DNA of 7,326 bases from an uncultured Clostridia bacterium (GTDB lineage: Bacteria > Bacillota > Clostridia > Oscillospirales > Acutalibacteraceae), in assembly GCA_958436475.1 (NCBI GenBank), contig CAUBKG010000079.1, forward strand, positions 1 through 7,326. Direction: 5' to 3'. Positions 1-6,355 of this stretch are shown here, piece by piece (position 1 is the stretch's first letter; each line of letters starts with the position of its first letter). The translations under genes were made by a program, and so were the position numbers. Under the pieces are notes generated by a model. The model saw only the letters and a program-made list of their open reading frames with translations. It ran no database searches and was not told the origin of the DNA.

Positions 1-54
1 ACCTGTGACCCCCTGCTTGTAAGGCAGGTGCTCTCCCAGCTGAGCTATGCTCCC
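1..54 (-). tRNA. tRNA-Val (anticodon TAC), 3' end cut by window edge
   Basis: Read on the minus strand, the molecule begins at 54 with the acceptor arm GGGAGCA, followed by the D arm (GCTC with its AGCTGGGA loop), and then a perfect five-pair anticodon stem (12-16 with 24-28) closing a seven-base loop. The anticodon TAC lies at 21-19, which reads valine GUA codons. The sequence leaves the window inside the T arm, so about 20 bases, including the 3' acceptor strand and CCA end, are missing. The transcript runs out of the window, and further tRNAs may follow it. The valine identity rests on the anticodon and the typical body of this tRNA. Confidence 0.95.
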
Positions 55-105
55 ATCCTCACCGGCGTCGCTTGTCGGTTTTGCTTTCCCTTGGCGACGT
101 TGACT

Positions 106-134
106 ATTTTACTATACACGTGTGTGAATGTCAA
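106..134 (-). promoter_or_regulatory. Housekeeping (sigma-A-type) promoter for the tRNA
   Basis: On the minus strand a perfect TTGACA -35 box (134-129) is followed by exactly 17 bases and a TAAAAT -10 box (111-106). This predicts a transcription start near 98, about 45 bases before the tRNA 5' end at 54, which leaves a short leader for RNase P to remove. Box quality, spacing and position all fit a strong stable-RNA promoter. The match is seen directly; its use is inferred. Confidence 0.85.
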
Positions 135-242
135 CACTAAAATTCAAAAAAACGCAACTTTTTTTACACACATTTTCCGCGGCAATTCTGCTCCGTCGCA
201 TGGCAGCGGGTACTCTTCTCTTCCCCGCCGTTCGTACTTATG

Positions 243-270
243 TATCCTATGCGACAGCCCCCGGAAGTGT
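243..270 (-). promoter_or_regulatory. Sigma-K-like promoter match of uncertain meaning
   Basis: The minus strand carries GCATAGGATA at 252-243, an exact fit to the sigma-K -10 form (CATA, three bases, TA, preceded by G). It lies 17 bases downstream of an AC (270-269) that would be the minimal -35. Downstream there is no clear coding region before the tRNA promoter. A match this short is expected a few times by chance in 7 kb, so this is only a candidate for a small sporulation transcript. Confidence 0.2.
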
Positions 271-278
271 ACCGCATT

Positions 279-349
279 CTTAAAAATATTTCTCATGCCT
301 GCCCGGGAAAACGCACGGCAGGCAGACTGATTTTTCACGCTTTCCCGGG
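279..349 (-). terminator. Possible terminator region of the cotJ operon
   Basis: Two overlapping inverted repeats lie just past the cotJC stop. One is nine bases long (CCCGGGAAA at 302-310 against TTTCCCGGG at 341-349). The other is seven bases long (GCCTGCC at 297-303 against GGCAGGC at 317-323). They share bases, so only one can form at a time. On the minus strand the GC-rich seven-pair stem is followed, after about ten bases, by a run of five Ts (286-282). The T run is offset, so this is a weak intrinsic terminator at best. Confidence 0.4.
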
Positions 350-382
350 GCTTTTATTCACTGAAAGTGGTGAAAGGACGAA

Positions 383-976
383 TCAATCAAACGACGGATT
401 GAATGCATAGAAATTCTTTGCATCGAGCCGCTCTATCACGCGGCGCAGGCCTTCGCCGAAACGCTGGTAATGAACGATCTCCCTCTGGCGGAGGAACTTG
501 ATCGGATCGCGGACGTCGGGATCGTCTGCAAAGCGGAGAATGTTATCATACGTGGTACGCGCTTTTTGCTCTGCTGCCAGGTCTTCATTCAGATCGGTGA
601 TCGGATCGCCTTTGCTCTGGAGGTATGCCGCAGTAAACGGCACGCCCGCCGCAGAAGCGGGATAGATACCTGTTGTATGGTCGATGAAATAAGCGTCGAA
701 TCCACCCTCACGGATTTCTTTGTCATTCAAATCACGCGTCAGCTGGAATACGATCGTACCAACCATTTCCAAATGCCCTAGTTCTTCCGTACCAATGTCG
801 GTCAGGAGAGCCTTGAGCTCCGGATACGGCATAGCGAAACGCTGGCTGAGGTAGCGCAGCGAGGCGGCAAGCTCGCCGTCCGGGCCGCCGTATTGGCTGA
901 TGATCAGGCTGGCAAGCTTCGGGTTCGTATTTTTGATGTTGATCGGATACTGGAGTTTCTTCTCATATACAAACAT
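383..976 (-). CDS. cotJC: Spore coat protein CotJC, manganese-catalase family
   Basis: The 197-residue protein belongs to the manganese catalase family and is the last gene of a cotJABC operon. Its predicted place is the inner part of the spore coat, assembled in the mother cell. The di-manganese ligands of the family are all visible: Glu35, Glu65 with His68 (in TEELGHLE), Glu136 (in LAAEQKAR) and His169 (in REIVHYQRF). The spacing between them matches catalytic family members, so peroxide-removing activity is plausible although not shown here. It is shorter than stand-alone manganese catalases, mostly lacking a C-terminal extension, as is usual for CotJC. The ATG follows the cotJB stop directly, with a GGAGG at 992-988 inside the end of cotJB. 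Confidence 0.93.
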   Translation of the reverse strand: MFVYEKKLQYPINIKNTNPKLASLIISQYGGPDGELAASLRYLSQRFAMPYPELKALLTDIGTEELGHLEMVGTIVFQLTRDLNDKEIREGGFDAYFIDHTTGIYPASAAGVPFTAAYLQSKGDPITDLNEDLAAEQKARTTYDNILRFADDPDVRDPIKFLRQREIVHYQRFGEGLRRVIERLDAKNFYAFNPSFD

Positions 977-1240
977 TTATCTCTTTGCCTCCTTGCTGGA
1001 ATCCCATGGCCACGGGTCGTCGATCCATTCCCAGCGCTGCATCGGGAATGTTGTTCTGGAATCCAGCAGACCAAATTCCTTTTCAAACAATTCGCGCAGC
1101 TCACGCGCCTTTTTTTCATGAGCTGCTTTTTTATCCAGTGCCATTTTATTGTTGGGGTGCGTGTCCAGAAAAATTTGGATTTCCCAAGCGGCAAATTCGT
1201 GTGCACTGATTTTTCGAAGAAGGATATCCCGGTTGTCCAT
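977..1240 (-). CDS. cotJB: Spore coat protein CotJB
   Basis: This 87-residue protein has the usual length and signature of CotJB. A charged, probably helical N-terminal two thirds (residues 4-57) is followed by a tryptophan-rich end, WEWIDDPWPWD, with Trp70, 72, 77 and 79. In Bacillus subtilis the CotJ proteins depend on one another for incorporation into the spore coat; the biochemical role of CotJB itself is not known. Its ATG overlaps the last base of the cotJA TAA stop (a TAATG arrangement), and cotJC starts right after its own stop, so the three genes should be translationally coupled and made in fixed proportion. Confidence 0.9.
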   Translation of the reverse strand: MDNRDILLRKISAHEFAAWEIQIFLDTHPNNKMALDKKAAHEKKARELRELFEKEFGLLDSRTTFPMQRWEWIDDPWPWDSSKEAKR

Positions 1241-1476
1241 TACGACTGCGCGCCCCCTCTCTTACGATTGCCGTACCACGGTTTGTACAGCTGTTTAAAC
1301 AGCGTCCCGTGATCCAACGCGGTGTTTTCGTCTTCAAACAAATCTTTAAACTCCTGGAGAGGCACATAAGCCATTGCTAAGGGCATCTGATCCAGGCAGT
1401 CGCAGCAATTATCGTCGCTCATCATATTGGGAGCGGCAAACGTGAAGAACGTTTCCATGCTGTAATCATCTTGCAT
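1240..1476 (-). CDS. cotJA: Spore coat-associated protein CotJA
   Basis: This 78-residue protein carries the CotJA signature MPLAMAYVPLQ at residues 31-41, followed by the KDLFEDENTALDHGTLF segment and a KPWYG near the C-terminus. A cysteine cluster CCDC at 24-27, just before the signature, could support metal binding or cross-linking in the coat; that is inference. The chosen ATG has AAGGAG at 1490-1485, well spaced; the next Met (residue 7) has no such site. It is first in the operon and its stop overlaps cotJB by one base. In B. subtilis the operon is transcribed by mother-cell sigma-E, and CotJA is needed to bring CotJC into the coat. Confidence 0.9.
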   Translation of the reverse strand: MQDDYSMETFFTFAAPNMMSDDNCCDCLDQMPLAMAYVPLQEFKDLFEDENTALDHGTLFKQLYKPWYGNRKRGGAQS

Positions 1477-1521
1477 GCTATCGACTCCTTACTTTTTTAA
1501 GCCGCATACGGCCTTACTATC

Positions 1522-1550
1522 ACTGTATGGCCAAGCCCCGATTTTTGACA
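1522..1550 (-). promoter_or_regulatory. Candidate sigma-E promoter of cotJABC
   Basis: The minus strand contains CATACAGT at 1529-1522, an exact fit to the sigma-E -10 pattern CATACANT. It lies about 45 bases upstream of the cotJA start codon and predicts a leader of roughly 40 bases. The -35 region (about 1550-1542, TCAAAA-like) fits the sigma-E -35 poorly and its spacing is uncertain. Sigma-E control of cotJ is established in B. subtilis, which makes this the most likely promoter. Confidence 0.4.
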
Positions 1551-1580
1551 CAAAACCCGTGCCATCCCGACTCGGGGGGG

Positions 1581-1627
1581 CAAAAAAACGGAGCCCTTCC
1601 GAACCGTTTTCGGGAGGAACTCCGTTT
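1581..1627 (-). terminator. Intrinsic terminator after the hemolysin III gene
   Basis: On the minus strand an eight-pair stem (AAACGGAG, 1627-1620, with CTCCGTTT, 1593-1586) continues through a four-pair GGAA/TTCC segment past a three-base bulge and is capped by a small CCG-TTTT-CGG hairpin read on the plus strand. It leads into a run of seven Ts (1588-1582). It sits 24 bases after the hlyIII stop and should end the PBP-radical SAM-hlyIII transcript before it reaches cotJ. Confidence 0.88.
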
Positions 1628-1650
1628 CATTCTATCTGATTTTTTGCCGC

Positions 1651-2325
1651 TTACGGGCGAACCGGCATTACATACAAAAGGATAGCGAAGAAATGCGTGA
1701 CGCTTCCTCCCAGCACGAATAGATGCCAGACGGAATGGATATATTTTTTCCTCTTCCCTACCCCATACAGCACGGCGCCGATGGTATAAAACACACCGCC
1801 TGCAAGCAGGAAGAGAAAGCCGGCAAATTCGAGCCGGTCGAGAAGCGGTTTCAACGCCAGGATGACCACCCAGCCCATGCAGATATAACACGCCATGGAG
1901 AATTTGCGGAACCGCTCCACGCTGACGCTGTTGAGCACGATACCGACGACAGCCGCTGCCCAGACCACACCGAACAGCACCCAGCCCAGCGCGCCATGCA
2001 GGGTGCAGAGCGTGAGCGGCGTGTATGTTCCCGCGATGAGAAGAAAGATGGAGCAGTGGTCGAATACGCGGAACACGAGCTTTGCCCTGCGGCTGCGCAG
2101 GCCGTGATAGATGCTGGACATGGTATAAAGGATGATCATAGCGGCGCCGAAAATGATGCCGCTGACAACGCCCCACACATTCTGGTGGACCGCCGCCATG
2201 ACCGCGCACAGAACAAGCGCAGCAATTCCGAATGCCGCCCCCACCACGTGAGACACCATATTGAAGATTTCCTCGCCCTTTGTATATGTTGGCAAATAGC
2301 TTTCTTTGGTTTTTTCGCCTTGCAT
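1651..2325 (-). CDS. Hemolysin III / PAQR-family membrane protein
   Basis: The 224-residue protein is a seven-helix integral membrane protein of the hemolysin III (YqfA, PAQR) family. Recognisable family elements are the N-terminal EEIFNMVSH, the SSIYHGL motif (His74), the FDHCSIFLLIAGTYTP motif (Asp89, His90) and the C-terminal HSVWH (His197, His201). By comparison with PAQR receptors of known structure, His74, His197 and His201 would bind zinc. The family name comes from one haemolytic member; most bacterial members have no proven role, and links to membrane lipid homeostasis are suggested for some. Start supported by GAGGAGG at 2337-2331, five bases before the ATG. It is third in the operon, 21 bases after the radical SAM gene, and is followed by a strong terminator. 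Confidence 0.9.
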   Translation of the reverse strand: MQGEKTKESYLPTYTKGEEIFNMVSHVVGAAFGIAALVLCAVMAAVHQNVWGVVSGIIFGAAMIILYTMSSIYHGLRSRRAKLVFRVFDHCSIFLLIAGTYTPLTLCTLHGALGWVLFGVVWAAAVVGIVLNSVSVERFRKFSMACYICMGWVVILALKPLLDRLEFAGFLFLLAGGVFYTIGAVLYGVGKRKKYIHSVWHLFVLGGSVTHFFAILLYVMPVRP

Positions 2326-2346
2326 AGCTGCCTCCTCGGTTCAGGA

Positions 2347-3237
2347 TTAGCAAATTCCTTCCAGATTAAAATCGGGGATGTATTCCTCCTGTGAGCTGGA
2401 AAATTCCTGCGTATATCCGTTTTCAAAGCCCAGCTGGTAAAGCCGACGGAGCACGAGCTTGTATTCGATAGGCTTCAGCCGCCGTCCGAGTTCAGGAGGC
2501 ACACCGGGAACGGGCGTATACTGGCTCATGAGGCTGAAGGTGACACGGTTGGAAAAAAGCCTGTCGATCATCTCGAGAACACCACGGGAATTTTCGGTTT
2601 CTCCCGGCAAAACCAGATGCCGGATGATGACCCCATGCCGCAGCACGCCGTCTTCCCCATATTCATTGGCCGGCTGCTGGCGGAGCATTTCGCCGACCGC
2701 TTCGGCAGCCGACTTCGTATAATGCGGCGCGCGGCTGTACCGCAGCGCAAGCTCATCGGAAGAATATTTCCAATCGGGCAAATAGATATCCACGAGCCCT
2801 TCGAGCCTTTGCAGGGCGTACACCGAATCGTAGCCGCCGGAATTATACACGACCGGCACCCCCGGACGGTATCGCCGGAGCACGCTTTCCACCACATGGG
2901 CGTAATGCGTGGGGTTAACGAAGTTGATATTTTCGGCGCCCTTTTGCTCGAGGGACTGCATGATTGCAATCAGGCGGTCTTCGGTAATGGGCACGCCGTA
3001 CCCCTCGTGCGTGATTTGACGGTTTTGGCAATAAACGCACCGCATACTGCAGCCTGTGAAAAAGATCGCCCCGGAGCCCCCCTTACCGGAAATACACGGT
3101 TCCTCCCAGCGGTGCAGCATGGCCTTTGCCGCCACAGGCTCCAAAGGCATGCCGCAAAAGCCCGAAGGATTGCTTTGAGAAGTGCGCAGGGCACCGCAAT
3201 GCCTTGCGCACTCGTTACAGGTGATGAAACGTTCCAC
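2347..3237 (-). CDS. PflX-like radical SAM protein (COG1313 type)
   Basis: The 296-residue protein is a radical S-adenosylmethionine enzyme. The 4Fe-4S cluster motif is CSMRCVYC (Cys63, Cys67, Cys70), within the family-typical GSGAIFFTGC...CQN context. An extra N-terminal cysteine set (Cys7, Cys10, Cys14, Cys28), in CNECARHC and FCGM, is characteristic of this pyruvate-formate-lyase-activase-like group and could hold a second metal or iron-sulfur site. The conserved YNSGGYDS and IYLPDWKY segments also fit. No glycyl radical enzyme is encoded nearby, so activation of pyruvate formate lyase should not be assumed; the substrate is unknown. The start is GTG, three bases after the PBP stop, with GGAG about ten bases upstream inside the PBP end, so translation is probably coupled to the PBP. 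Confidence 0.88.
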   Translation of the reverse strand: MERFITCNECARHCGALRTSQSNPSGFCGMPLEPVAAKAMLHRWEEPCISGKGGSGAIFFTGCSMRCVYCQNRQITHEGYGVPITEDRLIAIMQSLEQKGAENINFVNPTHYAHVVESVLRRYRPGVPVVYNSGGYDSVYALQRLEGLVDIYLPDWKYSSDELALRYSRAPHYTKSAAEAVGEMLRQQPANEYGEDGVLRHGVIIRHLVLPGETENSRGVLEMIDRLFSNRVTFSLMSQYTPVPGVPPELGRRLKPIEYKLVLRRLYQLGFENGYTQEFSSSQEEYIPDFNLEGIC

Positions 3238-3240
3238 CGC

Positions 3241-5607
3241 TTATTGCTCCGCCTGCACGGCCTGCGTGGTCGGTTCCTGCGCAGGCTGCGTGGTCGCCTC
3301 CACGGACGGAAGCGTGATATCGACGGAAGGCTCGGTGGTGGGTTCCGGCTTTTTGGTTGCCTCAGGGGTCGCGTCGGGCACCGAGGTCGTGGTCTGGCTG
3401 CCGCCTCCCCCTCCTCCGGATGAGGAGGAAGAATTGGAATCGACTGCACTGCCCGCATGAGCGGTACAAAGCCCCGGCAGGCTCCCGGTCTTATACCACC
3501 CGACCGCCGTATGCGGACAGCCGGTGGTTGCAAGCTTTCCTGTTGCCACGCAGTAATGACGGCTTACCACCGTATCGGTGGTGGGAAAGTCCTTCGCTGC
3601 GAGGCCCTGATGAACCTGGGACATGATTTCCCGCCAGGCAACGTGAGGCGCGCTCGACGCCGCCCTCGGAAGCGGAGTGGAAGACTTCTCGTAACCAAAC
3701 CAGCAGGCGCTGATATAATAGGGTGTGCCGCCTACGAACCAGCGGTCGCTGGCCTGGGCCTCCGTGCCGGCAGTACCGGTCTTGGCGAAAATCGGCATGT
3801 CCCCGAACCGGGCAACACGGCCGGTGCCGCTCGAGCCGGTCACTACCTGCTGAAGCAGCTCGTTCATAATCATAGCGGTATCGGGAGAAATGGCTTGTGT
3901 GCCCGTCTGCGGCTTCTCCATTACGACGTCTCCCTTGGAGTCTTCAATCAGCGTAAAGGTATAAGGCTCATAATACATACCCAGATTGCCGAATGTGGCG
4001 AACGCAGCCGTCATTTCTTCGACCGACACGCCCTTATACAGGTCTCCGATCGGGAGGCGGCGGATCGTACGGTCTTCATCCGTGAGCTGTAAATGGAACT
4101 TGGATACGGCAAAATCATAGGCACGGTCAACGGTCATATCCTTTACAATACGCACCGGTACGGTATTGAGAGATACCTCCAGCGCATATTCCACCGTGCG
4201 GTTGCCGCTGTAGCGTCCGGAATAGTTGCGAGGCCAGTCCTGGTTCTTTTCGTCCTTCATAGACGGCGTATCGCTGTATAACGTGGAATAGTTGATGAGG
4301 TTATTCTCCAGCGCCGGCGCATATACGGAAAGAGGCTTGAGCGAAGAACCCGGCTGCCTGCGGCTCATGGTGGCGCGGTTCTGCAGACGGTTGCCCGTTT
4401 TTTCACCCCGGCCGCCGACAACGCCGACGATGTTGCCCGAATAGTCCATAATCATCATGGCAGACTGAGGCTGCTCGTCGCCGCTGAGTTTCGGGAAAAT
4501 ATCCCCGCTTTCATAACCGCTTTCCATGATCTTCTGGATTCGGGGATCCATGGTAGCGTATATTCTGAGACCGCCGGTATAAAACAGATCCTGTGCGAAA
4601 TCATGACTATAGCCTTTTTCCGTCTCCAGGCGGTGCACCACATCGTCGATCAGGGTATCGATAAAGTAGTTGTGCACTTCGTTCGGCTTTACTTCCGCCT
4701 TGTGGGCGTCTTCCCCCACAAGCGTAATATCCGCATCCTTGGCCTGCTCATATTCCTCCTGTGAAATATACCCCTGCTCCTTCATTTCATAGAGCACCTG
4801 CTGACGGCGCTTTTTATTGTTATCGGGGTTCGTATAGGGGTTGTATTTGGAGGTTCCCTTCGGGATCGCGGCGAGGGTCGCGCACTCCACGAGATTCAGA
4901 TCGCCAACGTCCTTGCCGAAATAATACTGCGCCGCCGACTGAACGCCTGCGGTGGAATCTGTGGCGCTGAGCGGAATCTTATTGAGATAGCATTCCAGAA
5001 TGGTCTTTTTGGTAAAGTTCTTCTCCAGATACTGCGCGCGCATGATCTCCTGAATCTTACGCGCGGGGCTCTTATCCGCATCGTTCGTCAAGTTCTTGAC
5101 GAGCTGCTGGGTGATGGTGGAACCGCCCTGCCCTTGCGTGGACATGTGGATTACCATGTTGGCGAACGCATACACCGTGCGCCTCCAATCGACTCCCTCA
5201 TGTTCATAAAAGCGTTTGTCTTCAATTGCCACAAACGCATCCTGCAGCTGCTGGGGGATCTCCTCGATATTCACCCAAATGCGGTTGTTCTCTGCTTCGT
5301 AAAAGCGCTTATATTCCTCATATTCTCCCGTTTCGCTGTTTTTGACATATACTATGGTGGTTTCTGCAAGCTTGAGGTTATCGAGGTCTACATCCATTGT
5401 GCCGTCCACAAAATTGAGTACATAAATGGCGAACGCCCCCACGACGATAGAACCGGTAATCACCATAATCAGGAAGATGGAAAGAGCAACCTTTCCGATC
5501 TTTTTCCAAACGCTTTTCGCGCCTTTCTTTTCCCCCGGTTTCTTATGTCCGGTGCGGGCCCCTCCTCCAACTGGGGTTGCGGCTCCGACTTTTTTGCGTC
5601 TTTTCAA
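3241..5607 (-). CDS. Class A penicillin-binding protein (PBP1a-like)
   Basis: This is a bifunctional peptidoglycan synthase of 788 residues from the chosen TTG. A basic cytoplasmic N-terminus is followed by one membrane helix (about 39-67). The GT51 glycosyltransferase domain shows EDKRFYEHEG (catalytic Glu at 129), GGSTITQQ (161-168), RKIQE (183-187) and KKTILECYLN (200-209). The transpeptidase shows all three motifs: SSLK (Ser421, Lys424), SLN (479-481) and KTGT (609-612). The last 70 or so residues are a low-complexity Ser/Gly run and then Thr/Pro/Glu-rich sequence outside the membrane. The open frame extends to an ATG at 5868, but that codon lies in the promoter. The TTG at 5607 has AAGGAG at 5625-5620, with a rather long 12-base gap, and is the first plausible in-frame start. 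It heads the operon with the radical SAM and hlyIII genes. Confidence 0.92.
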   Translation of the reverse strand: MKRRKKVGAATPVGGGARTGHKKPGEKKGAKSVWKKIGKVALSIFLIMVITGSIVVGAFAIYVLNFVDGTMDVDLDNLKLAETTIVYVKNSETGEYEEYKRFYEAENNRIWVNIEEIPQQLQDAFVAIEDKRFYEHEGVDWRRTVYAFANMVIHMSTQGQGGSTITQQLVKNLTNDADKSPARKIQEIMRAQYLEKNFTKKTILECYLNKIPLSATDSTAGVQSAAQYYFGKDVGDLNLVECATLAAIPKGTSKYNPYTNPDNNKKRRQQVLYEMKEQGYISQEEYEQAKDADITLVGEDAHKAEVKPNEVHNYFIDTLIDDVVHRLETEKGYSHDFAQDLFYTGGLRIYATMDPRIQKIMESGYESGDIFPKLSGDEQPQSAMMIMDYSGNIVGVVGGRGEKTGNRLQNRATMSRRQPGSSLKPLSVYAPALENNLINYSTLYSDTPSMKDEKNQDWPRNYSGRYSGNRTVEYALEVSLNTVPVRIVKDMTVDRAYDFAVSKFHLQLTDEDRTIRRLPIGDLYKGVSVEEMTAAFATFGNLGMYYEPYTFTLIEDSKGDVVMEKPQTGTQAISPDTAMIMNELLQQVVTGSSGTGRVARFGDMPIFAKTGTAGTEAQASDRWFVGGTPYYISACWFGYEKSSTPLPRAASSAPHVAWREIMSQVHQGLAAKDFPTTDTVVSRHYCVATGKLATTGCPHTAVGWYKTGSLPGLCTAHAGSAVDSNSSSSSGGGGGGSQTTTSVPDATPEATKKPEPTTEPSVDITLPSVEATTQPAQEPTTQAVQAEQ

Positions 5608-5850
5608 AGGACTTGCGCACTCCTTTCTCAAATCGCACCGCCTGTGCGGCGCGGCTTCCGGGAGAAGTTCACCCGAAAAACATTTATGGTTTGTGTGCCC
5701 TGCTTGTCCGTTCGGAAAAGCAGAGGCCGCCGTGTCTCCTCGTTTTCTTCCCTGCGGGCCTTTCGGCCGGTATCGTTGCCCGGCCCCGGGGCGGTTGCCG
5801 CACTTTTGCGGCGAGCCGGCGGAGGCATAGGCCTGGTTAATAAGCGCTTT
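5608..5850 (-). ncRNA. Candidate structured 5' leader of the PBP operon
   Basis: This is the predicted untranslated leader between the promoter and the PBP start. It is markedly GC-rich and can form at least five compact hairpins: 5797-5802 with 5807-5812; 5765-5770 with 5780-5785; 5757-5760 with 5765-5768 (a GAAA tetraloop in the RNA); 5700-5705 with 5718-5723; and 5655-5662 with 5672-5679. A final eight-pair hairpin (5634-5641 with 5646-5653) stands directly before the ribosome binding site. The second and third hairpins share bases and exclude each other. I could not match it to a riboswitch class I know, including c-di-AMP, T-box, glmS or cobalamin. It may be a regulatory leader or simply a structured 5' end. 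Confidence 0.45.
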
Positions 5851-5856
5851 GCGGTT

Positions 5857-5885
5857 ATTATACCACATTTCAAAAAAATTGCATC
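5857..5885 (-). promoter_or_regulatory. Extended -10 promoter of the PBP operon
   Basis: The minus strand reads TGGTATAAT at 5865-5857, a consensus -10 box with the upstream TG of extended -10 promoters. The -35 position (about 5885-5880, GATGCA) is poor, which extended -10 promoters tolerate, and a T-rich stretch lies between. The predicted transcript starts near 5850. The in-frame ATG at 5868 overlaps this promoter and so cannot lie in the transcript made from it. Confidence 0.75.
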
Positions 5886-6002
5886 AGTTTGTTTTGTCGA
5901 AGCCAGTCAAACACTGTTTCTCAGGCGTCTTGTAAGGTATATTTTTCCGTTTTTCCGGAATGCTAACAGAAGAAGCCAAGAAAACGATAATGGGGGTGTT
6001 CC

Positions 6003-6335
6003 GTGTTGAAAACCAAAACGAAAATTCTCGCTTTAAGTTTATCCATCCTGCTTCTCTTCGCCGCATCTTTCGCCGCTTGGGCGCTTTCCGGATCAGCGGC
6101 TTCCACGGCAGGCGGCAAGCCCGCCGGCGAGCAGCCCTCATCCGCTCATCCGCTCTACATGGTTCGGGAGCACGAAGGAAAGGTTGCTGTTTTTCTATTC
6201 GGAGAAACCCTTCCCTGCGAGATAACCGATATCCGCGTGGATTCGCTGACGCCTTACGATCAGGAAAACATGAAAAGCGGCATCCCGGCTTACAGCGAGG
6301 AACAGTGCCAGAGGATTCTTGAAGATTTCGATTGA
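6003..6335 (+). CDS. Small anchored/secreted protein with BofC-like C-terminal domain
   Basis: The 110-residue protein has a basic start, one hydrophobic helix (about residues 7-29; signal peptide or anchor), a short Ser/Ala/Gly-rich linker and a C-terminal domain from about 50 to 110. That domain contains YMVREHEGKVAVF, ITDIRVDSLTPYDQENMKSGI and ILEDFD, which resembles the C-terminal domain of BofC proteins of spore-formers. In B. subtilis BofC is a forespore-made protein that inhibits SpoIVB signalling and so delays pro-sigma-K processing. This protein lacks room for the N-terminal BofC domain, and related one-domain proteins are common in clostridia without known function. The start is GTG at 6003 or TTG at 6006, preceded by GGGGGTG at 5992-5998. 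It lies 84 bases before sigK on the same strand. Confidence 0.75.
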   Translation: MLKTKTKILALSLSILLLFAASFAAWALSGSAASTAGGKPAGEQPSSAHPLYMVREHEGKVAVFLFGETLPCEITDIRVDSLTPYDQENMKSGIPAYSEEQCQRILEDFD

Positions 6336-6355
6336 TCTGCCGGTCAATTTTACTC

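Larger units (their letters stand above)
135..382. other. Intergenic stretch, no convincing gene
   Basis: This stretch lies between the tRNA promoter and the end of cotJC. Open frames cross it on both strands, but none has a good ribosome binding site or recognisable protein sequence. It holds an A7/T7 inverted repeat at about 147-167, a seven-base inverted repeat (GTCGCAT near 196 and ATGCGAC near 249), the inverted repeats at 297-349 and a sigma-K-like promoter match at 243-270, the latter two listed separately. I see nothing else in it. Confidence 0.6.

Noticed and set aside
147..167. A7-CGCAAC-T7 inverted repeat as a terminator
   Set aside because: The stem would be AT-only with no GC pairs, so it would be too unstable; it is better seen as a simple low-complexity repeat.
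144..338. Minus-strand frame of 64 codons between cotJC and the tRNA
   Set aside because: It starts within the inverted repeats after cotJC without a ribosome binding site, and its Arg/Lys/Cys-rich sequence matches nothing I recognise.
1520..2353. Long minus-strand frame of 277 codons overlapping the hemolysin III gene
   Set aside because: It lies in another frame of the PAQR gene, runs through the terminator, and its translation is Arg/Gly/His-rich with no recognisable motif, while the 1651-2325 frame has full family motifs and a good ribosome binding site.
1723..2394. Plus-strand frame of 223 codons opposite the hemolysin III gene
   Set aside because: It is antisense to a clearly coding gene, is rich in His/Asp/Glu/Ala as expected of a GC-rich shadow frame, and lacks domain signatures.
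2617..3423. Plus-strand frame of 268 codons opposite the radical SAM and PBP genes
   Set aside because: It crosses the junction of two well-supported minus-strand genes and its sequence shows Arg/Gly/Leu low complexity typical of antisense frames.
5608..5850. The PBP leader as a c-di-AMP, T-box, glmS, cobalamin, ZTP or RNase P RNA
   Set aside because: I looked for the conserved cores of these RNAs and did not find them; it is reported only as an unidentified structured leader.
5134..6009. Plus-strand frame of 291 codons from the PBP N-terminal region into the divergent gene
   Set aside because: It runs antisense through the PBP coding region, its leader and both regulatory zones, with no domain and no convincing start site.
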